The position numbers and the translations under genes were made by a program. The notes beneath the pieces were generated by a model. That model ran no database searches and was not told the DNA's origin. It was given only the letters and a program-made list of their open reading frames with translations. DNA of 64,000 nucleotides from Eumeta japonica (lineage: Eukaryota > Arthropoda > Insecta > Lepidoptera > Psychidae), in NCBI GenBank assembly GCA_005406025.1, contig BGZK01002057.1, positions 18,450-82,449 of the forward strand, given 5' to 3'. Positions 47,735-59,694 of this stretch are shown piece by piece; position 1 is the first letter of the stretch; each line of letters starts with the position of its first letter.

Positions 47735-48160
47735 TTGTATGTAAATCTTAGTGTCATTTTTTATTTTACCCTACTTCTATGTTTAGTTTTTATTAAACAA
47801 ATATTATCAGCATTAATGTTTTTTATAGGTCAATGGTTATCAATTATAAATTCATCAAAAATCAAGTTGTTTTTCCAATTTACAACGGGCTGCTTTTATC
47901 CTGTAATACTTTCCTATGTTGTTTGTAATACTGACAATTCTTTATCTACTTTAAAAGAAAACTATCCCGAAAAACTCAGAAATAACATACTACTACATAT
48001 TCTTCTTCGCATTGTTAGGTTTCCGAGACAAAATGGCAAAAACAGAACTCTTATAGTTTCGTCATATCCGCCGGCCGTCCGCACGTCACAAACACTTCAT
48101 TCAAAAACTACAAGATGTATATTGAGAAAATTTATAGTGTAGATGTCTTGTATAAGCAGC
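47735..48160. other. Intergenic, nothing recognised
   Basis: A 135-codon open frame (47735-48142, +) starts inside the gene 3 3' UTR and has low-complexity hydrophobic composition with no known domain. I do not support it as a gene. Confidence 0.4.
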
Positions 48161-48163
48161 TGC

Positions 48164-48225
48164 TTTTTTTTTATTTAAGTACCAAGCTAAGTAGCTACTT
48201 AGCTTGGTACTTAAATAAAAAAAAA
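48164..48225. repeat. 62 bp perfect palindrome with no spacer
   Basis: Two 31 nt arms meet directly at 48194/48195. The left arm has nine T then ATTTAAGTACCAAGCTAAG; the right arm is its exact reverse complement ending in nine A. Flanks are unrelated. It could be a foldback element remnant, a recombination hotspot, or an artefact of assembly. Confidence 0.9.
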
Positions 48226-48229
48226 TATT

Positions 48230-49430
48230 TTCAGTGGGGGCACTCCATACATGTAACAGAAGCTGAATTTTTTTTTCAGGACACATCGACGTTTGGCACA
48301 TACTTCGACAGTTCTTTTGGAAACATTTTAAGGTTTCTAAGCAATCTTTCTGATTAAGTGAATAATTTAGGAAATAATCACTTCGGAATTAGCTAAAATT
48401 ATGTCGTCGTAGTCTGTCTATTTTTTAAATCGTAGCTCCACAAAATATGAAAACAATTACGAAAATAACGCTTAATAAATACTTACAACCAAAATTATTT
48501 TAAACATAGTGGGATGTACTGTCTTCGAATTATTGCCGAAAAACTGCGTTTCTCAACAAAAGGACGTAAGTGCCAAGTAGATACGCTCTTTTGCTGATGC
48601 GCTTTAGTTTATACTAGTTTAATAGTAAATAGTCGACATATCAACTTATTTTTCTAGTTGTAGGCGACTCAAGTGCTTATAACTATTCTGTGCGGCAAAA
48701 AATAAAAAGTGTAAGAACATACTTTTTTCATCTGTAGTGCAATTCTTTGTTATAATAGCTTCGGAAACCTATAATGAGCATCGTCCGACATGCTCTTGGC
48801 CAGTTTTTACAAGTTTTCTGTCCGCCATTTATATCTTAAAATCTTTATTAAATTCTTAAGTAATTAAACTGTAAAACCCGTTAAATTTCATGAAGTGAAA
48901 AACGAACTGTTTTGGTTTAATTTTTATTACGACAACAAACTTTCGTATACAAAATGTTAACGGTAATTTAGTGCAAAATTATATATAAAATTTGCATATT
49001 CATGACAATTTCCAGTCAAAAGACTAAATGTTTTTCAAAATTAATGAAGCCTTTACAGACCAAAAAAGTAATTTTCTTAAATTATATCATCAATTTCTTA
49101 AAAATAATTTCTAACTTTTTTTTTAATGAAATGTTTGAGACTATATTTATTTATTTGTAAAAATAAACATAACTGGATATACTCCACCTGTGCCATCAAA
49201 CGCGTTGAAAATTTATGAGACCTAATGGGAGTACAATCAATCACAATTTGATACTATAAAATTATAAACAGGAAAGAATAGCCCAAATACGTAACTTTTG
49301 AATCCAATAAAGCCTCACTCTTAATACGGAAACAAGACTTCATACCAATTAAGTAGTCGCCTAAATAAGGCTTAAGTCAGTAAATGTTAGTTGAGTAGAA
49401 ATCGAGGGTAAGCCGATATTAGTCTAAAAG
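48230..49430. other. AT-rich intergenic DNA
   Basis: No gene or repeat shared elsewhere in the window was recognised. Confidence 0.45.
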
Positions 49431-49433
49431 TAA

Positions 49434-49985
49434 ATGCTTACACGAGAGCACACGGCACAGTGGCCTAAGTTCGGACCTCATCTAGACTATAGTTGTCACC
49501 TCTGGGCTGGGGCACTAAATATCAACTTTTACCTCTGGGCCGCATCCAACGTAAAGTATCTCGATTCGTCGATAACGCTGTGTCCAATATCCAGCCAAGT
49601 CGACCGGCTGTTGTTGATGATGTAGTATTTCTGTGCTCTATCGCTTACATGCCCTATATGAGGAGTGCTCTGAAGAGCTTTTAAACCTCATATCTGCCAC
49701 TGATTTCCTTCATCGTTCCGCTCTTCGGAAATACCATCACCATCATCTAGATGGCTGGCGTTCTACTACCTTACACTTCATTAGCAATTTTATGCCACTT
49801 AAGGCGGGACTCTGAAATGTTTTATCGTCAAAGGGTTACCCAACGAATTTTTACAAGGCCGGCGACGCACCTACGACTCTTCTAGTATTGCGCGTTTCGA
49901 TGAACGGTGGTGACAATATAATTTTCGATAGCCCGTATGCTCGCTTGCCCCTAATAAATGCTATAAACAAAGTTCCACTTTCGTT
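49434..49985 (+). mobile_element. Jockey/R1-like reverse transcriptase C-terminus
   Basis: Read across frame shifts, the plus strand gives HLDYSCHLWAGA, KYQLLPLGRIQRKVSRFVDN, LYRLHALYEECSEELLNLIS, YHHHHLDGWRST, and a final GRRRTYDSSSIARF-like tail. These are, in order, the landmarks after the catalytic part of insect Jockey/R1-type LINE ORF2. The 3' UTR phrase CCCGTATGCTCGCTTGCCCC follows. It is dead and 5'-truncated. Confidence 0.75.
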
Positions 49986-50285
49986 CTTCACAACCAATTG
50001 AACTGAAGCTTGACCTCGTTTCGAAGTAAGACTATTGTACTAGATTAATAATTATTAACCTTGATATATTACATAATTATAACTAGATAAATAGTAATTA
50101 TAACTGAGTTAATATTCTAGGTTAAATAAAGTTTCATCGTTATCAACACAGTCGTTTTGGTCTGATACATATACAATCAGACAATCGGACATCATTTGAT
50201 AACAAACTGGGTTATATTTTTAATTCATAAACCATCATATTTTATCATATAATATCACATATTGTAATCATAACACAACAGCTTA
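49986..50285. other. AT-rich spacer, nothing recognised
   Basis: Short AT-rich spacer between the LINE tail and the mariner relic. Confidence 0.4.
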
Positions 50286-50289
50286 ATAG

Positions 50290-51560
50290 TTTAGCTAATA
50301 CGTGGGTCAATGTGAATGTCCTCAGTAAAGCAAAGACAGCAAACTAGCAAGTCATTTTTAATATTACTCTTTTTCAAAATAGTGTCCATTGAGATGAAAT
50401 ACAACGTTGCATTCGATGGAACCACTAAGAGAACAACTTTACCCCTCACGCTTGACGGTTTTTTAAATGCAGCCACTGCTTTCTCGCCGTCCCTAAACCA
50501 CATTGTTTGATGTTTTTCTTTTATTTCAAGAAAAAAAATACAAACCACTTAATGCGGTGTCGTAGCTGTAATTCAGGTGAACCAGTATTTCTATACCTAA
50601 CATTCCCAAATAGTTGTTTGTCGGCAGTACTTGGTGAGGCGTTGTCATTATGAAGACGAATCCTACGGCCAGATCATTTTTCTCGATTTTTTTTCTAAAC
50701 CAATAGACAAACAATTGTTAGTGTACCAGTCGGTCTGACTAATTTTTATCTTCTTAAGCATTTGTTGCTTAATGACATATCTGAAGAAAGAGACCACCAT
50801 TTTTTTCCGCAGCTTTGACCTCGTTTTATTTTAGTAGGTAACACCCACTAAGCAGACTGCCTTTTGGTTTTGGGGTCGTAACATTAAATTCAGCTTTCGT
50901 CACCTGTAACTATATCGTATACAGCATTTGAGTCATCGCTGGCACAACTTTGCATCATTTTGCAGCACCAATTAACGTCACGGACTTTTTAAGCATCGGT
51001 CAAATTATGAAGTATCCGCCGAGTACAAAGCTTCCTCCTCACCGCAAAATGTACATGGAGGATAAGTCATTCTTTTGTTCGTCTGTTTCATGAGGCACAC
51101 AGCACCAATGTTTTTACGGTTGTCGCCGTAGAAGAATGTTCCTCCGGTCACTTGTCGATTTAAAAAATCTGAACGTATCGACATGGAACTTGACCGTTCG
51201 ACTGGGAATCGTTTGTAGATGGTTTTAGGCCCTTTTATTTAAAATTTTATGGACTTTATAAATTTTATTGCCATAACACACTGCAAAGCTCGGTGGTGGT
51301 AGCCACTATTAAATAAAGCGAAAGTAACTACACGTTACCTTCCTCACAGTGAAAGATCACTTTTACTTTGGTAGCTTCAGTAACATTTACAATCCCTTTG
51401 AAAGTCTGTGTTAAGCACGGTTTAACTCTTTGTGCAAGTGTCGTGTGAACAACGTTCATATTGTGCTTTCTGATATTTTTTTAAAGTACAAGCCAACAGC
51501 TATGTTACCTAAGCTCAATATTTATATACCACTGACAATAAACAATTTATTATCGTCTAA
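50290..51560 (-). mobile_element. Decayed mariner-like element
   Basis: On the minus strand, broken frames give a VTGDES stretch followed by TTPKPKGSLLSG, which corresponds to the TGDExWIYxYDPxTKxQS catalytic signature of mariner transposases (near 50880). Upstream are EEALYSADTS and LVLQNDAKLCQ pieces. Downstream a frame (50291-50548) holds WFRDGEKAVAAFKKP and YFISMDTILKK. Many stops and indels mark it as long dead. Ends were not resolved. Confidence 0.6.
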
Positions 51561-52960
51561 TTTAACGACACCCTATTAAATAACATATACTAGTGTCCTT
51601 TTTTATTGAAAATTAAAAAAAAACTAATATTTTTCATGTAGTTGTATTTTATATATTTATTACCAATTAGTATAAGTAATTTTAAGGTTTGTTCATTTTA
51701 CCATTTACGTCATAACATTGTTTAATTTTTTTATTGATACAGGTACCGCGACCGTTGAGTACACAGGAACAAGTTGTTTTTGTACACTCAATCCGATTTG
51801 GTTTACAAAATGACATGGAAAAAAAATTTAAAAACGGTTGATCCTGCAAGCCATTCCTAAAACTTCCCGCTATGTTGCGGGATCATTGCGGTGTTTTTGC
51901 TCCTTGAGTTATAAATATTGGCTATGAGCATTTGAGCTTTTCGAGCTCAAAAATTTGAAAAAGACCTGCAGGATCAACACCCTGCTGTCCATCCCTGAAG
52001 TTTCTTACTACTTTCGAACTCAAAGTGTTCAATAATAAAGCAACAGTAAACCATTCAGCTAAATGCGCTCAAAAGATCGATTGTAGTACTTATTCAACCT
52101 CTTCGAGCCACAGCATATTCTTTTAACTCGTTTTCAACAATCTATATGCATGTGTTGTTGGTTTCATATACATATTTATATAAATATGAAACCATTTTTA
52201 ATATTTCAACTACTATATCTTTATAACGCGTTATATGATTTTGATCTGCTTTACGGCATTCGACGCAGTTTTGTAAGCGGAAAAAGATGATTGAGTACTG
52301 AACATCAATCCATTAGGAATTTTATATGTTATTTTGAGAAACAACTTCATATCGATTTTTCGAAATAAAGTGATCCTCGAATGAATTCAACGATTGTCAT
52401 GCAGTTTGCAATGATTGATGTTTCTAAGCAGAACGGGTATCAGTAGTTAGATTCTGGATTTTGTGTATAGATTAGTTTCACGCATGCGTAGATATAGACA
52501 GACGTCACTCAGAAAATGTTCAAAATAGATTCTTAGGAACCTAAAACGTTAAGATCTGTTGAAAACTTTATTTTGGAAAATTAGACTCAAAACAGTATCT
52601 TCCCAATAAAAGATTTTTCAATCTTCATAGCGATAAACTAAAAAACACTTTTTTTTTATATTTCAAATACGATATCTTTCGAATATACAAACCGATTTTG
52701 AGGCATTTTGCAAGGATCAATATTATTTTTGAAGAAGAACAGCTGCTTAGATTTTGGAACTTACCGGTAGAATAAATAGTTTATAAAACATGGTAAAAGA
52801 AACAATTCAAAAAATTCACCTAAGCCAATAAACCGATTTTGGTGAGTTTGACAACGGTCAAAGTTGTATTCTTAGAAAAAGAAATGTATATATTTTGAAA
52901 AACCTCGAAACGTATTGGGCGGAGTCTACTCAACGTTTCAGCAATCGTAAATTGGGTACA
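51561..52960. repeat. Old dispersed repeats of unknown class
   Basis: Contains GATCCTGCAAGCCATTCCTA, then GCAGGATCAACACCCTGCTG-like phrases, and a segment (52215-52285) with GATTTTGATCTGCTTTACGG that parallels 3450-3500. A further echo lies near 52685. No ORF with a known domain was seen. This is probably one diverged element family also present at 3.3-3.6 kb. Confidence 0.45.
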
Positions 52961-53024
52961 CCCCTTTTGAATGTGGCAAACTGCAGAGATTAAACCATTA
53001 AAAAGTTGTGATAGGTTTGCATGC

Positions 53025-53075
53025 ACGTGCACACACACAATACGCACGCACACGCACGCACACATACACACCCAT
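53025..53075. repeat. CA-rich simple repeat
   Basis: Interrupted (CA)n / (CGCACA)n tract. The minus-strand frame over it encodes only Cys/Val runs and is not a gene. Confidence 0.75.
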
Positions 53076-53231
53076 ACAAAACTACAGACATCACTCGCAA
53101 AATCATCGAAATAGATTCCTAGGATCGTAAAACGTCAAGATATGATCAAAACTGGATTTTCGAAAATCAGCCTGAAAACCGTACATTCCCAATCAAACAA
53201 TTTCAAAAAAGGAAGACGTTTTAAGATTGAA

Positions 53232-53288
53232 TGTATGTTCGTTTGTACGTATGTTCGTTTGTATGTATGTTCGTTTGTATGTATGTTC
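53232..53288. repeat. 16 bp tandem repeat
   Basis: About 3.5 units of TATGTTCGTTTGTAYG, 140 bp before the 64 bp satellite array. Confidence 0.8.
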
Positions 53289-53425
53289 AGCGGTATTTTC
53301 GTCAATTTTGGAACGACTTTGAATTTTTTTTGTTTGAAAGTGATAGTGTGTTTGAGCTCTTTTTTTAGTTGTTCAAGTTTTTACATACGTTAGTATCATA
53401 TCATGCTTCTGAGCTGATAATTAAA

Positions 53426-54128
53426 GCCACAACAATCCTCAACGGTCAACGTTCTAAGCCAACAGTCAACGTTTCCTCAACGGTGTTAAGCCACAACAAT
53501 CCTCAACGGTCAACGTTCTAAGTCAACAGTCAACGTTTCCTCAACGGTGTTAAGCCACAACAATCCTCAACGGTCAACGTTCTAAGTCAACAGTCAACGT
53601 TTCCTCAACGGTGTTAAGCCACAACAATCCTCAACGGTCAACGTTCTAAGTCAACAGTCAACGTTTCCTCAACGGTGTTAAGCCACAACAATCCTCAACG
53701 GTCAACGTTCTAAGTCAAAGTCAACGTTTCCTCAACGGTGTTAAGCCACAACAATCCTCAACGGTCAACGTTCTAAGTCAACAGTCAACGTTTCCTCAAC
53801 GGTGTTAAGCCACAACAATCCTCAACGGTCAACGTTCTAAGTCAACAGTCAACGTTTCCTCAACGGTGTTAAGCCACAACAATCCTCAACGGTCAACGTT
53901 CTAAGTCAACAGTCAACGTTTCCTCAACGGTGTTAAGCCACAACAATCCTCAACGGTCAACGTTCTAAGTCAACAGTCAACGTTTCCTCAACGGTGTTAA
54001 GCCACAACAATCCTCAACGGTCAACGTTCTAAGTCAACAGTCAACGTTTCCTCAACGGTGTTAAGCCACAACAATCCTCAACGGTCAACGTTCTAAGTCA
54101 ACAGTCAATGTTTCCTCAACGGTGTTAA
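53426..54128. repeat. Eleven-unit 64 bp minisatellite
   Basis: Eleven tandem units starting GCCACAACAATCCTCAACGG, nearly identical. One unit (near 53716) lacks a base, and single substitutions occur in the first and last units (703 bp in total). Inside each unit the phrase CAACGGTCAACGTT / CAACAGTCAACGTT / CAACGGTGTT is itself threefold, so the 64 bp unit grew from a ~20 bp motif. No spacers vary, so this is not a CRISPR array. Confidence 0.95.
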
Positions 54129-54129
54129 G

Positions 54130-55935
54130 CGATAACACTGCTCTTTGTCGTCAGAAACTACTCTTCAATACCATTAACAAAAAATCAATTGCTTATTGAA
54201 CTACTTACATATTTCATTAATTTATATATTATAACTCGAAAGTGAGAATCGTAGCAGGAACAAATCAAAACCCTTAGCGATAACATTACAAATACTGTCA
54301 ATTAATTTAATATGGAACGAATGAAAATGTAATCTGTATGAATTGTAGAACATTTATATAATAATTAACAAGTATATAATATGTGTAGTTTTTATAAGAA
54401 TAATTTGGTTGTTGCATTTTTAGTTGCACTGCAGCTAAGAATGTAGTTGTAGTAATATAGACATGTAGTAGTAGAAACAAAGAAAGATTCCAGCTAAAGA
54501 TAAGTCAGATACGGTTGTGCCTCTTCTAAAAAGAAGAAGATCTCTTTTTGGCTCAGTATTTAACGTATCATATTCATGTTTATACATTATATGTTCCTTT
54601 GCCTTGCTTTAGCTGGGACTAACTCCAAAAATACTCATTATTTTTTTAATTCGTTTTAAAAAAATATTGCAATAGGTTTTTAAAGGTGATTTTAAAATAA
54701 AATCAATAACTGGAATCGAATAGAGAATGATCGAAAATTAATACAAAGTTTCATTCCTAAATTTATTTTATTTGAAATCTCAAACAGTTCAAGTAGTCTG
54801 ACTCATGCGTTTACATTTTACCACCATATAGACGAGCCTAATGGGATTTATAAAATGATTATAATGGGTTATTTTCCTTTGATTTGAAATATAAGCATTT
54901 GTATCGGGTGATGCTTTTATCTTATCGATTCATTTCCTTATAAAGTGTGACGTTTGAATCGAAATCTGATTCTCATTGAATTAAACTGTTATCTGTTATT
55001 GGCGGTTGTTGATCGCTATCGTTATATTTTTAAAGGGAAAAACCCGCCAAACTTCCTGTGCTAAAGTGTTTACTAACACCACATATTTATTCGTTTTTAC
55101 AAAAGAAATTGATGACATATTTTAGATGATGTTTTTACCACTCAATTTCAAATTAATTTGGTTTCGTATTATATGTCTTTGCGTATAAATTTATCAAAGA
55201 TAGTTGAATTTATAACAATAACTTAGTAAACTTTAATTTCTGGTTACATATAATTATTTGGTGCGTAAGTCCATGTAACTTCTGTGGGGCTATTTAACAG
55301 TTGTTCATAATCATGTAATATTTTTCGTCCAGGCAATAACTCATGGTTATGGTAGGATACGATACTCAAGTATTCAAGTTATTCAAGTTGTTGATGTACT
55401 CTACTGTACGTAAGTGGATAGCACCGCGCCGCTCATCCCATTATAGAGCATCATATTCTAGCCACAATAAAAACATGATAACGATGAAGCATTATAATCG
55501 AAAAATTTTTTCGCCACGTATCAGCAACTACCTACTTCTTTCACTGTACTCTCGTTAGTACACGTAAACGGAAAAATTTGCATACATTTTTAAAAAAATA
55601 ATTCTGTTGGCTTCAAAAAATTATGTAACATAAATAAAAACGAACAAGAAAAACGTAAGAATAATTTAAAACATTTCCCGTCTATCAACCTTGAAACTTG
55701 TAAAAAATACTATTGCTTGTGAAGATATCCATTAATTTAGCTTTTTTTTTATTAACTTTAGATTTATAGCAAGTACTTCCTTATAATTCAGTCTAGTTAA
55801 ATTATAATTAATACTAACTATGATTTTGGGTTTTAGCTTCGCAATTCATTTTTTTAGTTTGAACTGAGCACTGAGTCGGGCACTTTTAGATTTTCTTAAT
55901 TTCCTTATATATTTAACAGATCGAGGGGCGACGAG
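54130..55935. other. AT-rich intergenic DNA
   Basis: No gene. The first part after the array is unique. The open frame at 55343-55558 (+) has no recognised motif. Confidence 0.45.
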
Positions 55936-55939
55936 TATG

Positions 55940-56065
55940 CGAACAAACCAAAAAGCAGGTGGTCACCACCGCCCATGAACATCCGCAACCCCAAAGGGGT
56001 CACCATTGGTAAAAATAAGATAACTGTTGCAGCGGGGTGGAAGGTGGAGCTGGTTGGAAAGTGAG
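55940..56065. mobile_element. Probable LINE/SINE 3' remnant
   Basis: GGTGGTCACCACCGCCCATG followed by AACATCCGCAACCCC is a phrase I associate with dispersed retroelement 3' ends in moth and butterfly genomes. No ORF is present. Identification is from phrase memory only. Confidence 0.4.
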
Positions 56066-57235
56066 AAATAAAGAGAAAAATGGGTCATCAGAACTCTCAA
56101 GACTTTGCGAATAAGTTTTTGTTAATAATTAACGACTTGAATTACTGATCTTCAGTGTCGAGGATGAAACGCATTATCCCCACCGTTAATTTACCGTTAA
56201 TTCTGACCTCCGTTTTTCTAGTTCGTGCAGTGCGACCGGAATGTATGTGAGGAGCGCACGCGAATTTCGTTTACGGAAAATCTCGTGACGCAATGAGCAT
56301 CGAATTTATTTAGTGCCAGTGGTATTTGGATATTATGAAATTCACAAAAATAATCATCGACGATCGATAAAGTGCATCGGAGTACAAGGCTGGCATTTCA
56401 AACATTTTAAAATTTAGATAAATGCACCTGGCATTTTCTTAATGTGTTGATGTGACGAATTTTCAAAAAATAAACTTTGAAATAATATGGGTAATATTGG
56501 GTAAGTTACATTTTCGTTGTGGCTTGACGTCAAAGGACAGAAACACGCATACGACTTAATTACGTGTTATTACTAAAGCGCGCGCGCGCATTCAGATGGC
56601 ATTGATATCACAGAGTGTGCGATTTCTTTTCATACTAAGTTGCTTATATTGTATTTTATGAATCACTCTACTTTTTCCAAAAGTAATAATAGAGATCAAA
56701 TAGGAATATTACGTTTTATAATGGAGACGAGTGACGCGGTTCTATTTATTTACATACTGTATATTCAGAAACCAAAACAACTCATAACTAATTGCAAAAT
56801 ATGTTAGCTTAGTCCTAAAAAATAAAATCACAAAGCATGGATCAAATAAGTGGTGCTGTGGTTGAGCTATTAACAAATTATTTATATACCAAAATGGTTC
56901 ATCGCAATGTTAATTTAGTACCAAAGAAGAACTTATAACATCCGAACCCGACAGGTAACGTTGTGGTCGAACTCATAAATTGAAATTATTATATGTTTGC
57001 GTGGATAAAAAAAAAATTACAATTTTCAAAATTATAGAAAAAATTGGAAACACGCCACCTACTGGCATAAATATACAACGAAATCTATATATATATGTAT
57101 ACTAGTGTATACATATTTATAAGAAATACTACTACGTCTTTTTAATCTCAGTTGAATGAATAAATTAGCAACTAATATTTCGTGATAACAACACTATCAA
57201 TCATTAGATCCTATTACGCTTGATAAGCATAAACA
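56066..57235. other. Upstream region of array gene 4
   Basis: No coding exon seen. A (CG)6-like run lies at 56578-56590. A GATAAG site (57222) sits just before the TATA-like element of gene 4. Confidence 0.4.
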
Positions 57236-57237
57236 AA

Positions 57238-57244
57238 TATAAGG
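57238..57244 (+). promoter_or_regulatory. TATA-like element of array gene 4
   Basis: TATAAGG 53 bp before the ATG, closer than the 70-71 bp seen in genes 1-3. The ACTTCCGAAAC block shared by genes 2 and 3 is absent. Confidence 0.5.
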
Positions 57245-57290
57245 AAGTGGTCGACACTAACCAGAGTATTGTGCGAGTTATATTAGCAAA

Positions 57291-57452
57291 ATGAAGTTAC
57301 AAGCGTTGTGTATCCTTTTGTTCGCCGCTTTTGCAGCAGCAGACGAACTGGTATTGGCTGAAACATGTGTGGAAGAAGAATGCGAACTACCAGACTGTAG
57401 ATGTTCTTCTACTAACATCCCCGGTGGTTTGGCTGCCAGGGACACGCCACAG
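57291..57452 (+). CDS. CDA: Chitin deacetylase, group V, exon 1 (array gene 4, partial)
   Basis: Fifty-four codons from ATG to a CAG|GTATTT donor, phase 0 as in exon 1 of the other genes. The signal peptide ([17 protein letters not shown]) is followed by [20 protein letters not shown], then [17 protein letters not shown], matching the Cys spacing and the PGGL..R.TPQ end of genes 1-3. It is three codons shorter at the signal peptide and the most divergent member. No TFDD or HSISH exon is visible up to 64000, so either intron 1 exceeds 6.5 kb or this is an orphan exon. Confidence 0.8.
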
Positions 57453-57696
57453 GTATTTATATATTATACAGGTATACATATATCGCGTTAGTGCAGAGCT
57501 TTCTGCCAACTTAAAAAAAAAACAAAGTATAACAAATCTTATACTTATTTAGTTATGTGCAAAATTATTGCCAAAGCTCAAATTGATGTTTAATGATATT
57601 TTTTTAAATACTAATGATTTTTAGTGAAACCATTTTAGTTCCTAATTCCTACTGTGCAAGGCTTTAATTAGTAGATATTTATTTTAAGCATATTAT

Positions 57697-57909
57697 CAGA
57701 CGCTTGCTTGCAACGTACTACATTATGCAGCATGTAGCAAGCAACCATTTGGATTGATTAGTACGGCGGATTTACAAAATTAATATGAATACTATCCTAG
57801 TTGTTAGATAAATGTCAATCCTGTCAAACAATAATTCAATTTGTTAGATTGTTATTCGTAGTGAAAAAGCAGATTCTGGGCTCAGCGGTGGGTTGCATGA
57901 GAGCGTCTG
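57697..57909. mobile_element. 213 bp MITE-like element, copy A
   Basis: Ends are inverted: CAGACGCTTGCTTGCAAC at the left and the complement of CAGACGCTCTCATGCAACCC at the right. The right half matches the minus-strand element at 63302-63450. No ORF is present. The family resembles short TIR elements; the target duplication is unclear. Confidence 0.6.
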
Positions 57910-57929
57910 AGGACTTCGATTCCTGGTTG

Positions 57930-58110
57930 TGATTCATTTCAATTTTTCGGGTCCAGTCACGTTTTTGATTTTAATTTTGATCCCACACTCGATTTTGACC
58001 GTTGTCTTATTCTCGATTTCAACCCCGATCTCGACCTTCAATTTTATTTCTCGTCCTGTGTACAGTTTCGATTCCGCGACGGGTCACGATTCTGATTTGA
58101 ACAAAGACGT
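57930..58110 (-). repeat. Degenerate short-period repeat
   Basis: Reverse-complement relative of 30190-30475 (minus strand: AATCAGAATCGTGACCCG, AAATCGAGAATAAGAC). It follows the MITE copy directly. The plus-strand frame through it is not a gene. Confidence 0.6.
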
Positions 58111-58469
58111 AGCAAATTCTAGTAGTGTCACAATAAAATTTGAGCAATATCACTCGGAGATAGAGTAACACTCCATGACTGAAAGAATATTTAGAATCTT
58201 TAATGGGGGAAATGTGAAAATGAAACTTATATATATCCATGCGTCCCTAAGAAAAAGAATCGAGACAGACACAATTACGGACGATATGTTCTTATAGGGG
58301 TTTCTTTTTGCGTTTTGAAGTAAAGAACCCTTTACATTATAGAATTGGAGTCTATGAGGCACAAAACGAATATTTATCACAAAATTTTACAATAAATTGT
58401 ATGTCCAGTCGAACCAAACAGATTTATGTAGTAGTATAAATGAATAACGAAAATAAAACTGTTGACATC

Positions 58470-59035
58470 AATGTTTTAGCTGTTCTATACAACGTTTCAT
58501 CCCTTATTTCATTCCCTTAGGTACTTATCCAAAAATGCTACATGTCATTATCCCTCATTTGTAATTAGTAGCTAAAATATAAATTTTAGCATTCAATAGC
58601 TTCAACGGGTTCGTTTTTCTGTACTAAATTTAAAACCTTATTTCGCCGTCTTCTGTGTTATTTAAAGTAAAGATGCATTTAATTGTTTTTTCATTAGTAA
58701 TGATTATCTAAAATATGCATTTTAAAATCAACAGCTTTAACAGTTTCGATTTTCCATATAATATTTCACCCGTCATTTTACTCGGCTCAGGATTAATAAA
58801 GGAACACTGAGTAAAATGTTCCTTTATTAAATAAAATAATTACTTTTATTTTTCTGTTAATTAATAAAAAATTAAGTTTAACGTCTGTAGCTTCAACGGT
58901 TTCAATTTTTATACTACAGTTTTTCACCTTTTGACACCACTTTAGGAATTAGTGCTCTCCTACATAATAACTGGAACCTCTATCAAAATTTCAAGTCTCT
59001 AGATCCAGTAATTTGGGCTGTACATTGATTTTTTT
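58470..59035. repeat. Diverged ~140-150 bp tandem units
   Basis: AGCTTCAACGGGTTCG-type phrases followed by a TTTCACC/TTTCGCC phrase recur near 58490, 58600, 58730 and 58890. The units are old and AT-rich. A nested hairpin interrupts them at 58793-58830. Confidence 0.5.
58793..58830. repeat. Perfect 14 bp stem with nested inverted flank
   Basis: TTAATAAAGGAACA and TGTTCCTTTATTAA pair perfectly around a 10 nt loop. ATTTTACTC upstream also pairs with GAGTAAAAT in the loop, so two alternative stems are possible. Confidence 0.7.
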
Positions 59036-59057
59036 TTATATATATAAAAGAATAAAC

Positions 59058-59058
<1 letters not shown>

Positions 59059-59109
<51 letters not shown>
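59059..59109. repeat. (AT)n microsatellite
   Basis: About 25 uninterrupted TA units. Confidence 0.9.
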
Positions 59110-59112
<3 letters not shown>

Positions 59113-59114
59113 AA

Positions 59115-59260
59115 GCGCATACTTCAAGGACAGTTTTTCGATAGATCGCATGCTTCAGGGACATCTGTATACTTTGGGGACTGTCCCCAAAGTATGTTTA
59201 TATCAAACGCATACTTTGAGCCCATTCTATGTAACGCATGCTTTGAGACAACTGGTCAAG
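59115..59260. repeat. CGCATACTTC-type short repeat array with palindrome
   Basis: CGCATACTTCAAGGACA, CGCATGCTTCAGGGACA, CGCATACTTTGAG and CGCATGCTTTGAGACA follow one another at ~30-45 bp intervals. A 27 bp palindrome (ATACTTTGGGGAC-T-GTCCCCAAAGTAT, 59169-59195) lies in the middle. Confidence 0.65.
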
Positions 59261-59694
59261 TGTGAACATTTCAAGGGTTCAATGCCATTTCGCTCTTTAC
59301 AGGTAACAACTAGATAAGTTTCTTAATAATTGTTATTATTTTGACTAACTTTAATAGAATGAATTTCAGCATTGAGTCACAACTACCCTGACTTTGCTTG
59401 AATGAAAATAATTTTCTTTTTATATTTCGAGGTATGATTGTTTTGTATTTCTATATTTAAAAATAATTATTATTAAAACTGTAATATTAAAATAAGGACT
59501 AATGTATATTTTGGGGTTTGTTTGTATCTAGGCTTCACAATTTTGTGAGAGTTTTATATTTATAACGTCAAAAATGTTATGGTGTATTTATTTTTGAAAT
59601 TTTGCGTATATAATAATTGTTTTTATTCTTATTTATTTTTTGGCTGTTTTCCGTATTTTACGACTAAATTTATACTACTACATAAATCTGTAGC

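Noticed and set aside
47735..48142. 135-codon frame after gene 3
   Set aside because: It starts within the gene 3 3' UTR, has no domain, and its low-complexity composition fits AT-rich noncoding DNA.
53426..54128. Regular array that could suggest a CRISPR
   Set aside because: The units are contiguous 64 bp tandem copies without variable spacers, in a eukaryotic genome. It is a minisatellite.
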